Assembly (NCBI GenBank): GCA_012964335.1
Contig: DTUF01000004.1
Coordinates: 1 to 62,491 of the forward strand
DNA length: 62,491 nucleotides
Direction: 5' to 3'
Origin: Candidatus Poseidoniales archaeon
GTDB lineage: Archaea > Thermoplasmatota > Poseidoniia > Poseidoniales > Thalassarchaeaceae
Shown here one piece after another: positions 26,576 to 36,221 of the stretch. The notes below the pieces were generated by a model, which saw only the letters and a program-made list of their open reading frames with translations, did not search any database and had not been told where the DNA came from. The translations under genes were made by a program, and so were the position numbers. How positions within the stretch are numbered: position 1 is the stretch's first letter; every line of letters starts with the position of its first letter.

Positions 26576-27736
26576 TCACTTCAACTCTTGTAAACAAGAA
26601 TCAAATGCATCCATAGCTGCTACAAAGGCTTCTGGTTCGCCTCCCCAAGCGACTCGTATCATGTTTGAAAGTTTAGATGAGAACATCAATCCAGGTGTGG
26701 CGAGCACTCCATGCTTTAGGCAGATATCTTCAATGAATCGCTGGCAATCTACGTCTGCAGGAAGTGGAATACATCCGAAGATTCCAGTTGGTGGTGGGGT
26801 CCACTCAATACCATTCGCTGTTAATACATCGATGAGGTGGGGCAGATTTTTTTCCCTTCTCATTTCTATCAATTCTAGTGGTTCTCCAAGATACGGCCAA
26901 GCCATTTCTGCAAGGCGGAGTGAAGGGGTTGCCAACATGCCTTGCAAATTATTCATCACTCTCACAGCGTTTGTAGCGGTTTTTTCTGAGCCAATAATCC
27001 AACCCATTCGAAGAGGTCCTAGCCCATAGCATTTGGTCAGAGAATTTACCGACACGCAATGTGAACCATAATTGTGCATAGGTCGATAATGCGGTGTACC
27101 AATCGTCGTATCAAGGTAAACCTCATCTGAAATCAATCCGACGCCTTTGTTGTTGCATATGTCAGACAACCATTGCTGATCATCTTCATCCATCATCCAC
27201 CCAGTAGGATTCTGAACAGGGGTCGTTATTACCGCACACACATCATCAATTATTGATTGCAAAGATTCTCGGTCTATTCGCCATGAACCGCAATCCTCAG
27301 AGTTTTTCGGCCCTCGCCAAAATGGAAGTACCTCAAAACCAAGAGCACGAGGGAACTGGGATACAGGTGCGTAAGATGGCATTTCAACAGCAACTTTCCT
27401 TGGCTTCTCTGCATTCATGACCGACAGAAGTGCGAACAAAAGGGATTGACTCACACCATGGCCGCCAGCGACCTGAGAGGGTTTCACACCCTCACGCTTA
27501 GCCACCCACACTCTTGGGTCAAGAGGGGTCTTGGTGAACGGATTTGTTAGGTCGTCTGGCATTTTCCCGCCAGATAACTTCTGCCAATCCCATGGGTAGT
27601 GGAAACCTGATTGTGACAGGTCATGGCTTACCCCTGCCTGTAATCTAGGAACGTACCACTCAAGGTAGTCTATCGGAGGGAATTCACTGCCACCAGCCGA
27701 TTGGCCGAGATTTGGTGAGAGTGGATGGTCTTCCAT
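26576..27736 (-). CDS. Class I/II pyridoxal-phosphate aminotransferase
   Basis: The 386-residue enzyme is a fold-type I aminotransferase: Asn176 in QNPTGW, Asp204 and Tyr207 in SDEVYLD, the PLP lysine Lys235 in SLTKCYG, and a C-terminal MIRVAWGG arginine that binds the substrate carboxylate. The substrate is not clear; the sequence resembles aspartate/aromatic-type enzymes without decisive features. It precedes ubiX by 21 bases on the same strand. In context it could feed amino-acid carbon into central metabolism (inference). Confidence 0.88.
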   Translation of the reverse strand: MEDHPLSPNLGQSAGGSEFPPIDYLEWYVPRLQAGVSHDLSQSGFHYPWDWQKLSGGKMPDDLTNPFTKTPLDPRVWVAKREGVKPSQVAGGHGVSQSLLFALLSVMNAEKPRKVAVEMPSYAPVSQFPRALGFEVLPFWRGPKNSEDCGSWRIDRESLQSIIDDVCAVITTPVQNPTGWMMDEDDQQWLSDICNNKGVGLISDEVYLDTTIGTPHYRPMHNYGSHCVSVNSLTKCYGLGPLRMGWIIGSEKTATNAVRVMNNLQGMLATPSLRLAEMAWPYLGEPLELIEMRREKNLPHLIDVLTANGIEWTPPPTGIFGCIPLPADVDCQRFIEDICLKHGVLATPGLMFSSKLSNMIRVAWGGEPEAFVAAMDAFDSCLQELK

Positions 27737-27819
27737 TACATTGTGGAGTATGTGTCATAACATGAAACCTCGCACTCAATTGTGCTAGTAAACCGTAACT
27801 GCAGGTGTGCGGTAGTTGT

Positions 27820-28554
27820 TCACCGTGAACGCAATTTTGACAGAAGTCTGAGGAGTTCAAGATACAGCCAAACTAATGTAATCATTAATCCAAACGCAGC
27901 ATACCACTCAAGGTGCTTTGGTGCACCTTGCTCAACTCCCTTCTCTATGAAATCGAAATCCATTACGAAGGTCAAAGCTGCAATTGCGATTACAACAAGG
28001 GAAAATCCAATTCCGATTAAGCCATTTCCGTGAATGTATGGAATCTGGTAAGGGGTTGCAATTGCTAGAATGAATGATACCATGTAAATCATGAAAACTG
28101 CTCCCATTGCTGATGCAATTCCAATTCGAAAGTTCTCTGTGGGCTTGATTAGTCGTGCGCGATAGATTACTAGCATTACAATGAAAAGCCCAAAAGTGAG
28201 GGAAATAGCAGTCAATATGATACCTTCATATGAGGTTTCATACATTCCCGACACCGGTCCAAGAAATAGTCCTTCAAAAGCCGCGAAAATAGGGCCAATA
28301 TAGACAGCATGTTCCTTATTGATGAAGCGCATGGATATTGCTGCAACCAAAGAACCGATTATTCCAACGAAGAATAGAATTCCTCCTAGTCCAGGATTAT
28401 TTAGAAAAGTGGTCCAAGATATTGTAGCTGTTACAACACAGATTCCAAGCAATAACATGGTCTTATTGGCTACTCCCTCAAGAGTCATTCTAGATTCAGT
28501 TGTGCCAAACCCAAATGAATCGTTATTCAGATAGGGGTTACTTGAGCGCATCAT
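27820..28554 (-). CDS. Bax inhibitor-1/YccA-like membrane protein
   Basis: The 244-residue protein has about seven hydrophobic helices and the Bax-inhibitor-1-like family pattern, including GIIGSLVAAISMRFI, GPIFAAFEGLFLGPVSGMYE and a C-terminal MDFDFIEKGVEQGAPKHLEWYAAFGL. The Asp residues in MDFDFIEKG are the type of acidic pair implicated in proton or calcium leak in this superfamily. The N-terminus has 30 polar residues. Its role in archaea is unknown; it is probably a channel-like membrane protein. It follows lipB by 40 bases on the same strand, so co-expression is possible. Confidence 0.88.
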   Translation of the reverse strand: MMRSSNPYLNNDSFGFGTTESRMTLEGVANKTMLLLGICVVTATISWTTFLNNPGLGGILFFVGIIGSLVAAISMRFINKEHAVYIGPIFAAFEGLFLGPVSGMYETSYEGIILTAISLTFGLFIVMLVIYRARLIKPTENFRIGIASAMGAVFMIYMVSFILAIATPYQIPYIHGNGLIGIGFSLVVIAIAALTFVMDFDFIEKGVEQGAPKHLEWYAAFGLMITLVWLYLELLRLLSKLRSR

Positions 28555-28594
28555 GGTGCTTCGTCACAGCCCATCGTTCTCAAACCTTCGCATA

Positions 28595-29263
28595 TCAATT
28601 AGGCCATGGTGGATTACTAGATTGGCAAGAGAACTTCGCAACAGTCCGGTTGAGACTAGTTTGTGCAGTTGATATCAACATCGCTTCTAAGAGTTCACGA
28701 GTAAGTCCTTGCTCACCTAAGGCATTGAGTGAGGTTGTGGTGCCAGTGGGAAGTCCACATCCAGGTAATCCTTCTACCCTGCCCTCAGGAGTATTGTAAT
28801 TGATTGTTAGTCCATGACGACTGACCCACTTCATGAAATTTAATCCTACACTCGAAAATTTATGCCCAGCCTTCCATATACCCTGCATTCTGCTGTCTCT
28901 CTCACCAATTATTCCCAACGGTCGTAATGTATTTATTATCCAATCTTCAAGCAAGTGGATTATTGCCGCGACATTCTTTTCACCATCTAAATCCCAAAGG
29001 AAAATAGGGTATGCTACTATTTGTCCCGGCCCGTGCCAAGTGATTCCACCACCTCGGTCTATAGGTGATGTCTCAAACTGTGGTGGGACTTCAACACCAT
29101 CTTTCCTAGCCTTTGGACCTATTGTGACAACTTCAGGGTGTTCAACCATAATCAGAGTATCAGGAATCTCATCTTTGATGCGTAATTGTTGAAGTCGCTT
29201 CATTTCTGTAGCAATAATTTCGTGTTCAACAACACCAGCGAGAATAACATTGAATTGGCGCAT
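28595..29263 (-). CDS. lipB: Octanoyl-ACP/lipoyl transferase LipB
   Basis: LipB transfers an octanoyl or lipoyl group to the lysine of lipoyl domains, here presumably the E2 protein of the same operon. The 222-residue protein has RGGGITWHGPGQ (70-81), Lys135 in KFSSVG and Cys169 in GCGLPTG, the catalytic Lys/Cys pair of the family. It is last in the lipA-E1alpha-E1beta-E2-E3-lipB run, four bases from E3. Together with LipA it gives a complete de novo lipoate pathway. The octanoyl donor in an archaeon is an open question. The identification is secure. Confidence 0.92.
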   Translation of the reverse strand: MRQFNVILAGVVEHEIIATEMKRLQQLRIKDEIPDTLIMVEHPEVVTIGPKARKDGVEVPPQFETSPIDRGGGITWHGPGQIVAYPIFLWDLDGEKNVAAIIHLLEDWIINTLRPLGIIGERDSRMQGIWKAGHKFSSVGLNFMKWVSRHGLTINYNTPEGRVEGLPGCGLPTGTTTSLNALGEQGLTRELLEAMLISTAQTSLNRTVAKFSCQSSNPPWPN

Positions 29264-29267
29264 TTCA

Positions 29268-30692
29268 TCACATCGTGTGAATTGCGTGTCCTAAAGTCTT
29301 GAGCACACCTTCATGGAATGCTTCACTCATTGTCGGGTGGGCTTGGATAGTTCCAGCAATATCCTCAAGGACAGCGCCCATTTCAAGAGCTACGACAAAT
29401 GCCCCAGATAATTCTGCAACATGGCTACCAACTGCTTGAATGCCTAATATCAGATGGTCAGATTCACGAGCAATTACTCGAACAAATCCTCCGGTCTTTT
29501 CTGCTTCAAGAGTTAGCGCTCGGGAATTTGCTGCTAATGGGAATTTACCAATAATAATCTCCTCTCCCAAAGCAGTTGCTTCATCTGGACTCAGGCCAAC
29601 ACTGACAATTTCAGGTTCAGTGAAGACAATTGCAGGAATAGCAACTGGTTCAAATGCACGCTTCTTGCCAGCAATAATTTCTGCAACCATTTCGCCTTGG
29701 GCGCTAGCTTTGTGGGCTAATAGAGGCTCGCCAATTAGATCTCCAATCGCATATATTCCTCGCATATTGGTTTTACATTGGGAATCAACGGCTACAAATC
29801 TCCCGGATTCATCCATTTTGACTCCCATTTCTTCAAGACCCCATCCATTTGTATTGGCTTTACGGCCAACAGTTACGAGCACTTTACCAAAGGTTTCTGA
29901 AACCAAATCTCCATCTTTGTTTTTCCAAGATAACTCAACCCCGTCACTACTGATTTCAGCGCCTTGAGCCAAACAATTTGTGTGAACTTTAACCTTATTT
30001 TTCTTGAGCCAACGTTCAAGCGGACGGCGAATTTCAGCGTCAAAAATAGATACAACGGTGTCAAGTCCTTCAATTACTGTAATCTCAACTCCAAGTTTCC
30101 TTAGAGCGCATCCGAGTTCAAGGCCGATATATCCGCCACCAATTACAGCAATCTTTTCCGGTAATTCTTCTAAGTCAAGTGCACCTGTTGATGAGATGAT
30201 GTTTTCCTCATCGTACGGCATAAATGGTAATTCAATTGACTTTGATCCAGTTGCTAGAATGACATTTTCGGTTGAAATGTGAGCGATATTGTTGCCATCA
30301 GAATCTGTCACATTACAGGTTTTCCCGTCAAGGAAGGTCGCCCAGCCGGTAATCAATCTCACTCCATTGGCCTTGAGAAGGGCTTCAACACCTTTGTTGA
30401 GTTTGTCAACTATCTTATTTTTCCAATCAACTAAGGCAGGCATATCAATTGAAACATCGCCGCTGACTTTGAGACCCATGTGCCCACTTTGATGGGCCTT
30501 AAGCGACTCAAACCTTTCAGCCGCGTGAATAATTGCTTTTGATGGAATGCAACCACGAATCAAGCAGGTTCCTCCAGCTCGGTCACCTTCGACAATAATT
30601 GTATCAAGACCTAGTTGGGCGGCCCGAATTGCAGCTACATAACCTCCCGGTCCAGCGCCGACGACTAAAACTTGGGAAGAAATTTGTTCCAT
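29268..30692 (-). CDS. lpdA: Dihydrolipoyl dehydrogenase (E3)
   Basis: E3 reoxidises dihydrolipoyl groups with FAD and NAD. The 474-residue protein has the FAD motif VGAGPGGYVAAIRAAQLG, the redox disulfide Cys43/Cys48 in GGTCLIRGCIPSK, a second Rossmann motif GGGYIGLELGCALRKLG, and the C-terminal dimer domain with HPTMSEAFHE supplying the catalytic His-Glu pair. The ATG has AGGTG upstream. It lies between E2 and lipB within the operon, and so probably serves this complex. The identification is secure. Confidence 0.95.
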   Translation of the reverse strand: MEQISSQVLVVGAGPGGYVAAIRAAQLGLDTIIVEGDRAGGTCLIRGCIPSKAIIHAAERFESLKAHQSGHMGLKVSGDVSIDMPALVDWKNKIVDKLNKGVEALLKANGVRLITGWATFLDGKTCNVTDSDGNNIAHISTENVILATGSKSIELPFMPYDEENIISSTGALDLEELPEKIAVIGGGYIGLELGCALRKLGVEITVIEGLDTVVSIFDAEIRRPLERWLKKNKVKVHTNCLAQGAEISSDGVELSWKNKDGDLVSETFGKVLVTVGRKANTNGWGLEEMGVKMDESGRFVAVDSQCKTNMRGIYAIGDLIGEPLLAHKASAQGEMVAEIIAGKKRAFEPVAIPAIVFTEPEIVSVGLSPDEATALGEEIIIGKFPLAANSRALTLEAEKTGGFVRVIARESDHLILGIQAVGSHVAELSGAFVVALEMGAVLEDIAGTIQAHPTMSEAFHEGVLKTLGHAIHTM

Positions 30693-30703
30693 TCAATTTC
30701 ACC

Positions 30704-31990
30704 TCAAAGAATCTGTGTGGGGTGCTCAAGAAGTTGCTTCAACCCTTGTATTAAAGCGGCCCCGTTGGCGCCGTCAACAACTCGATGGTCCCATGATGAA
30801 GAGAGATTCATCATTCTGCGAATAGTGATTTTTCCATCGACAACTACTGGCCTTTCAATGGCCTTGTGAACTCCTAGAATTCCGACTTCTGGAGTGTTGA
30901 TAATGGGTGTCGCTCCTAGTCCGCCATCCCTTCCTAGTGAGGTGATTGTGAAGGTTGAACCGGTAAGTTCTGAGAGTGTGGCTGTGCCATCTCGCGCTGC
31001 TCCTGCAACTCTACCCAGTTCACTTCCGAGTTCCCAAATATTCCTTGCTTCGCAATTTTTCACCACCGGTACGTAAAGCCCACGGTCAGTTGTTGTTGCA
31101 ATGCCAATATTTACTGCGTTGTGGAGTACGAGAACTTCTCGTTCATCCTCGTAATGTCCATTACATCCGTGATGACCTTCTTGGAATAGTTTGACTAATG
31201 CCTGCATGATGAAAGGTAGGTAGGTGAGTTTTGGTTGTTCTGCAGTGCGATTTACATTGAGCCACTGGCGCAATGCTTCCAAATCTGTAACATCAACTTC
31301 TTCGAAATATGAAAAGTGAGGGATCTTGGTGTATGACTTTGTCATTTGTTCTGCAATCTTTCGACGTAATCCAACTATTGGGATTTCTGTTGTCCCTTCA
31401 GCCGGTTCTCCTGGTGCTGAGAACTTGATTCCACCTCCAGATTCACCGATTTCGCTGTGAGCATCTAAATCTGCATGACTGATTCTTCCAGCCGGACCAC
31501 TGCCGCTAACTTGGCTGAGATCTACCCCTTCATCCTTTGCTCGCTGGCGTACTGCTGGAGATGCTAAGGCTCTACCGCCAACTCCATTTCCTGCACTCAT
31601 TGTGCTTGCAGAGGTGCTAGATTCGGTTTGCCTAACTGGTTTAGGCTTAGGCGCTGTTTCAGGCGCCGGTTCAGGGTTTTTTTGCTCAACTGGAACCTCA
31701 GGTTCGGGTTTCGGTTCAGGCTCAGCACTCTGAGATGTATTTCCTGCGCCCTCAACTTCAAACTCAATACAGACAGCACCTACTGCGATGATTTCTCCAG
31801 GGCCGCCAACTGTTGACAGAATTTTTCCAGTAACAGGACTTGGGATGGTGACGGTTGCCTTGTCAGTCATTACATCAACCAACGCATCGTCTTCTTCAAC
31901 CGATGCTCCGACTTCAACATGCCATTGTACGACTTCGCCTTCAACAACTCCTTCTCCGATGTCGGGCAATCTGAATGCATATATTCCCAT
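30704..31990 (-). CDS. 2-oxoacid dehydrogenase E2 (dihydrolipoamide acyltransferase)
   Basis: E2 is the core that moves the acyl group from E1 to CoA. From the ATG at 31990, with a strong AGGAGG seven bases upstream, the protein has 428 residues. It has one lipoyl domain (Lys44 in MTDKA), a long Pro/Glu/Lys linker (about 85-130), an E3-binding domain (about 135-175, ASPAVRQRAKDEGVDL) and the catalytic domain ending with His402 and Asp406 in DHRVVDG. The single lipoyl domain and the E1 type point to the branched-chain complex. Lipoylation by LipA/LipB of the operon is inferred. Confidence 0.93.
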   Translation of the reverse strand: MGIYAFRLPDIGEGVVEGEVVQWHVEVGASVEEDDALVDVMTDKATVTIPSPVTGKILSTVGGPGEIIAVGAVCIEFEVEGAGNTSQSAEPEPKPEPEVPVEQKNPEPAPETAPKPKPVRQTESSTSASTMSAGNGVGGRALASPAVRQRAKDEGVDLSQVSGSGPAGRISHADLDAHSEIGESGGGIKFSAPGEPAEGTTEIPIVGLRRKIAEQMTKSYTKIPHFSYFEEVDVTDLEALRQWLNVNRTAEQPKLTYLPFIMQALVKLFQEGHHGCNGHYEDEREVLVLHNAVNIGIATTTDRGLYVPVVKNCEARNIWELGSELGRVAGAARDGTATLSELTGSTFTITSLGRDGGLGATPIINTPEVGILGVHKAIERPVVVDGKITIRRMMNLSSSWDHRVVDGANGAALIQGLKQLLEHPTQIL

Positions 31991-31992
31991 GT

Positions 31993-33003
31993 TCAATCCT
32001 CCTGTGTTCTCTTTATTGCTTCAGCAATTCTCTGTGGACTTGGCATATAATCCCATTCTGTGCTGTGTGGGAAAGGTGTATCCCAACCGGTAACACGCTC
32101 AATTGGGCTCTCAAGATGATAGAAGCACCGCTCCTGCACACTAGCCGACATTTCAGCTCCAAACCCACTGGTTTTTGGTGCTTCGTGGACTATAACACAG
32201 CGTCCAGTTTTCTTAACTGAATTTACTACAGCATCTCTATCCCATGGCACTAGGGATTGCAGATCTAATAAGTCACAAGAGATGCCAGAATCTTTGATTC
32301 CCTGCTCTGCAACATGGACCATTGCTCCCCAAGCAATAACTGTGCATTTATCACCTTCCATTGTGAGATGTGCTTCTCCGATAGGTATGGTGTAGTGTTC
32401 TTCTGGTACATCGCTATACTCGTGACCCTTCCAAGTAGGGACATTGTGTGGGTCGCCATAAAATGGGCCGCGGTAACAGCGTTTTGGCTCAAAGAAAACA
32501 ACTGGGTCGTTGCATTCAATAGCACTGATTAGAAGACCTTTAGCATTGTAAGGGTTTGAACAGTAAACTACCTTGATTCCAGGGGTGTGAGTGAATTGAG
32601 ATTCGGGTGATTGTGAGTGGTGATGACCCCCCTTAATTCCACCTCCTGCTGGTGTTCGGATGGTTACAGGGGTGCTAAATTCGCCACCACTTCGGTGGCG
32701 TAGTTTTGCCATCTCGTTTACGATTTGGTCGTAAGCAGGGAATATGTAATCTGCAAATTGTATTTCCATTACTGGACGTAGCCCATTAAGTCCCATACCA
32801 AATGCGATAGCTGCAATTCCCCCTTCTGCAAGAGGTGCATCAAAAACACGTTTTGACCCGTGTTTCTCTTGCAGGCCGTCGGTTACTCTGAATACACCGC
32901 CAAAGTAACCAACATCTTGACCGAAGATAAGGACATTAGGATCTGATTCCAATAGATTATCAAGAGCGCTGTTTAATGATTGTATCATGTTCATTTCAGT
33001 CAT
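31993..33003 (-). CDS. 2-oxoacid dehydrogenase E1 beta subunit
   Basis: The beta chain completes the thiamine-diphosphate site of E1. The 336-residue protein (ATG at 33003 with AGGTG six bases upstream; a GTG three codons earlier is possible) has FGQDVGYFGGVFRVT, FDAPLAEGGIAAIAFGMGL and RTPAGGGIKGGHHHSQSPE, the conserved segments of branched-chain-type E1beta. The C-terminal transketolase domain ends with SPIERVTGWDTPFPH. It lies ten bases after E1alpha and two before E2. The assignment to the branched-chain group rests on E1alpha and on these segments. Confidence 0.93.
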   Translation of the reverse strand: MTEMNMIQSLNSALDNLLESDPNVLIFGQDVGYFGGVFRVTDGLQEKHGSKRVFDAPLAEGGIAAIAFGMGLNGLRPVMEIQFADYIFPAYDQIVNEMAKLRHRSGGEFSTPVTIRTPAGGGIKGGHHHSQSPESQFTHTPGIKVVYCSNPYNAKGLLISAIECNDPVVFFEPKRCYRGPFYGDPHNVPTWKGHEYSDVPEEHYTIPIGEAHLTMEGDKCTVIAWGAMVHVAEQGIKDSGISCDLLDLQSLVPWDRDAVVNSVKKTGRCVIVHEAPKTSGFGAEMSASVQERCFYHLESPIERVTGWDTPFPHSTEWDYMPSPQRIAEAIKRTQED

Positions 33004-33013
33004 ACCAATCACC

Positions 33014-34255
33014 TCACTTTCCTAATTCCTCTCGCTGTTCTTGGATATGCCATGGCACTTCCTCGTAAACTTCTGTGAATATTGTGCTGGCTGGAGGCCA
33101 AGGTCCGTTAGCAAGGTCGCCATGAGTTACTGCTTCTTTGTAGGCGGCTACCACTTCTTCATCCAGTTTCTGCTCAAGTTTGGAATGTTTCTCTTCACTC
33201 CACTCTTCAATCAAAATAAGATGGTTCTTGAGGCGCTCAATTGGGTCGCCGCCAGGCCAATGTTCATGTTCATCTGCTGGCCGATAACGGCTAGCATCAT
33301 CACTGCTGCTATGTGCACCTGTTCGATAAGTTAGGATTTCAATGTGGGTTGCCCCCATACCAGCTGATGCCCTTTTCCTCGCCCATTTGGTGACAGAGTA
33401 TAGAGCGAGGAAATCATTCCCATCAACTCTCAATGATGGAATATCATATGGTAATGCTCGTGTAGCAAAATTTTCTCCACCAGATGCAAAATTTTTGTGG
33501 GTTGAAATTGCCCATTGATTATTGACAACGCACAGGATAATTGGAGGTTTGAAAACACTAGCAAAATTGACTGCATAGTGGTAATCTCCCTCAGCACTGG
33601 CTCCATCTCCAATCCAGGTAATTGTGGCTTGGTCTTCGCCTTTGTAGGCACTTGCCATGGCAACACCTACAGCCTGAGAAAATTGGGTGCCAACTGGGCT
33701 GGAAACTGAGATGTAGTATCCCTCTTTGTAAGTATAATGCACTGGCATTTGTCTGCCCTTGACATTGTCCTTTACATTACCAATGCAGTGATTAATCATG
33801 CTAACCATACTTCTTCCACGAACAAATTGGCAACCAGGTTGTCGATATGTGGGGAACAGCCAATCATGGTCCTGCAAAGCCATTGTTTGTGAAATTGCAA
33901 TTGCTTCTTCACCAAGGGACCGCATGTAGAAAGACAGTTTGCCAGTTCTTTGCATCTTCATCATTCGGTCATCAAATATTCGCAGACGACACATATGCTC
34001 AAGTCCAAGACGCAGTTCATCAGCACTTAAATTTGGGTCCCAGGATCCGCTTGCGACCCCTTCATCATCAAGAACTCTAATCAATCCTTCAGCGTGTTTG
34101 GTAGTATCTTCTGAACTACATGTGATGGGGTCAGGTTGACTCAGATCTTCGGGTGTGTATGTCCAGGGTTCAAAATTCGATTCTTCCCCAGGTCGGCTAG
34201 GTGAATCTGGAATAGTAAAACCATCCAAGCCGCCCCCCTGCTCGTCCCCCTCCAT
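33014..34255 (-). CDS. 2-oxoacid dehydrogenase E1 alpha subunit, branched-chain type
   Basis: E1alpha decarboxylates 2-oxo acids using thiamine diphosphate. The 413-residue protein has the ThDP motif from GDGASAEGD (216-224) to VVNNQW (243-248), and the loop RTGAHSSSDDASRYR (311-325), which matches the phosphorylation-loop region of branched-chain 2-oxoacid dehydrogenases rather than pyruvate dehydrogenases. The first 75 residues are an acidic, poorly conserved extension. AGGT precedes the ATG. The expected substrates are the keto acids of valine, leucine and isoleucine, giving branched acyl-CoA and NADH. Complex activity is inferred from family and operon. Confidence 0.92.
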   Translation of the reverse strand: MEGDEQGGGLDGFTIPDSPSRPGEESNFEPWTYTPEDLSQPDPITCSSEDTTKHAEGLIRVLDDEGVASGSWDPNLSADELRLGLEHMCRLRIFDDRMMKMQRTGKLSFYMRSLGEEAIAISQTMALQDHDWLFPTYRQPGCQFVRGRSMVSMINHCIGNVKDNVKGRQMPVHYTYKEGYYISVSSPVGTQFSQAVGVAMASAYKGEDQATITWIGDGASAEGDYHYAVNFASVFKPPIILCVVNNQWAISTHKNFASGGENFATRALPYDIPSLRVDGNDFLALYSVTKWARKRASAGMGATHIEILTYRTGAHSSSDDASRYRPADEHEHWPGGDPIERLKNHLILIEEWSEEKHSKLEQKLDEEVVAAYKEAVTHGDLANGPWPPASTIFTEVYEEVPWHIQEQREELGK

Positions 34256-34290
34256 GGTTCTACCTCACAGTGCTCCGACTATGATTATTT

Positions 34291-35349
34291 TCATGCTTGC
34301 CCATCTTTAGATGGGCTAGAAGATAAATTAGTTACAGCTGCTCCTGGGGTTGAAAGGGTTGCAACAGGTTGCCCACCTTTAGCTTCTGCAAGTAACAGTC
34401 CTGCACGGTATGATGAGCGCACTAGAGGACCGCTCGCGACCGCTTTGAAACCGATTTTACGGGCCGTTTCATCCCATATTGCAAATTGTTCAGGAGTTGG
34501 AAAACGGTCAACTGCCAAATGTTTCCATGAGGGGCTAAGATATTGTCCAAGAGTGATGACGTCGACACCAGCTTCCCTGAGCAATAACATCGCTTCCCCG
34601 ACCTCTTCATCAGTTTCACCAACCCCTACCATCAAACTACTCTTCGTAAGGATGTCAGGACGGAGTCTCTTAGCCTCTTTTAGAACAGCTAATGATTGAC
34701 TAAAGGAAGCCCGTGCATCACGCACGGTTCGGTCCAATCTAGGTACACATTCTACATTGTGTGCAAATACTGAAAGTGGGCTTTCATGCAATAAGTAAGC
34801 AAGGGCTGACATATTGCCATCTAGGTCAGAACAAAGGAATTCTACAGTGACATCTGGTTCTGCGTCATTTACCGCATTGATGCACTTTTTGTAGTGGCTT
34901 GCTCCACCATCCTCCAAGTCATCTCTATTGACTACGGTAATAACTACATGGGATATTCCCATATTGCTAACTGCTTGTGCTAGGTCACTTGGTTCATTCT
35001 CATCCAAAATGGGTGGTGTTTTGATCGTACCAACTGCACAGAAACGACAGGCGCGTGTACACTCTTGGCCAGCAATCATGAATGTTGCAGTGCCTCTCCC
35101 CCAGCAATCGTGAACATTTGGGCAACGAGCTTCTTCGCAAACCGTGTGAAGGCTATTTCCTTTCACTCGTGATTTTGTTTCGTTGAATCGTAATTGTGCA
35201 TCTCCCACAGGAAGGGAAGTTCTAAACCAATCTGGTAAGCGTTTTCTTTGAGTTTTCCTGCGCTCTTCGACAGATGGCCTCGCAATACCACCACATCCCC
35301 CTGAACTCGTTTCTGAGAGGTCGTTCATTGGCAGTTGTTGTCCTGGCAT
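34291..35349 (-). CDS. lipA: Lipoyl synthase LipA
   Basis: LipA is a radical SAM enzyme that inserts two sulfurs into octanoyl groups to make lipoyl groups. The 352-residue product (ATG at 35349 after AGGGG; ATG at 35355 also possible) has the auxiliary-cluster cysteines Cys71, Cys76 and Cys82 in CEEARCPNVHDC, the radical SAM triad Cys97, Cys101 and Cys104 in CTRACRFC, and the C-terminal RSSY serine ligand. The N-terminal 30 residues, with a GGCGGIARPS segment, are extra. It heads the 2-oxoacid dehydrogenase operon and diverges from folM. The identification is secure. Confidence 0.95.
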   Translation of the reverse strand: MPGQQLPMNDLSETSSGGCGGIARPSVEERRKTQRKRLPDWFRTSLPVGDAQLRFNETKSRVKGNSLHTVCEEARCPNVHDCWGRGTATFMIAGQECTRACRFCAVGTIKTPPILDENEPSDLAQAVSNMGISHVVITVVNRDDLEDGGASHYKKCINAVNDAEPDVTVEFLCSDLDGNMSALAYLLHESPLSVFAHNVECVPRLDRTVRDARASFSQSLAVLKEAKRLRPDILTKSSLMVGVGETDEEVGEAMLLLREAGVDVITLGQYLSPSWKHLAVDRFPTPEQFAIWDETARKIGFKAVASGPLVRSSYRAGLLLAEAKGGQPVATLSTPGAAVTNLSSSPSKDGQA

Positions 35350-35471
35350 CTGCATCCCCTAATTGAGTGCGGGGGGCCGGTTCAAGTTAAGGCTTTGATT
35401 TTAGAAACTTCTCAACTCAACGCGGCAGCCTCAAGTCAGTTTGGCCTATCGCTTCTCTCGCGGGTGTTGTT

Positions 35472-36221
35472 ATGGGGGTCGCTCTAGTTACAGGCGGTGC
35501 AAAACGAATCGGTGCTGAAATATGTCGTGCCTTAGCTAGTAACGGACATTCAATTATCATACATTATCGTAATTCTGTTGAAGAGGCAACAGAATTATCT
35601 GAAGAGTTGAATAAAGTTTCAAAATCTGCAATAATCAGAGCTGATTTAGAAAACCTAGATGATGTGAAATCACTGGTACCAAAAGCAGTCAAATTTTTTG
35701 GCCATATCGACATATTAATCAACAATGCTTCAATGTTTGAATACGACAATATTAAATCAATAAATAGCGACCTATTTAATCGCTCTATAGCAACAAACAC
35801 ATTAGCGCCAATATTGTTAATTCAAGCGTTTGCAGAGCAATCACTTGAAGCGCAAGGTTGTATCATTAATTTACTAGATCAAAAACTAGAAAATCCAAAT
35901 CAGGATTATCTTTCTTATACTGCTTCAAAAACCGCACTTGCTGGGCTAGTTGAACCGCTAGCGATAGGTCTAGCACCCGCAATCCGTGTCAATGGAATCG
36001 CTCCAGGGCTAACTCTTCCTTCCCCTCATGCATCGGTTTCAGAATTTAAAAAGTTGCACGATAAGACACCTCTTGGGAGAGGGGCAACACCTCGTGATAT
36101 CTCAGAAGCGGTGGTTTTTCTCATAAGCGCACAATCCGTGACTGGCCAAGTGTTGTTTGTCGATGGCGGCGAAAGGTTACACCCTCGGGACACAGATGTA
36201 CTATACGGTAGAGGTGAGTAA
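35472..36221 (+). CDS. Pteridine reductase/FolM-like short-chain dehydrogenase
   Basis: The 249-residue short-chain dehydrogenase has the NADPH motif TGGAKRIGAEICRAL, NNAS, and the catalytic Tyr and Lys in YLSYTASK. The segment INLLDQKLENPNQDYLSY is characteristic of the FolM/pteridine reductase group, which reduces dihydromonapterin or dihydrofolate-like pterins. The next gene, dihydroneopterin aldolase, begins at the base after its stop, supporting a folate or pterin role. The sequence is visibly more AT-rich than the flanking genes, a possible sign of transfer. GGGTG lies six bases before the ATG. Confidence 0.82.
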   Translation: MGVALVTGGAKRIGAEICRALASNGHSIIIHYRNSVEEATELSEELNKVSKSAIIRADLENLDDVKSLVPKAVKFFGHIDILINNASMFEYDNIKSINSDLFNRSIATNTLAPILLIQAFAEQSLEAQGCIINLLDQKLENPNQDYLSYTASKTALAGLVEPLAIGLAPAIRVNGIAPGLTLPSPHASVSEFKKLHDKTPLGRGATPRDISEAVVFLISAQSVTGQVLFVDGGERLHPRDTDVLYGRGE

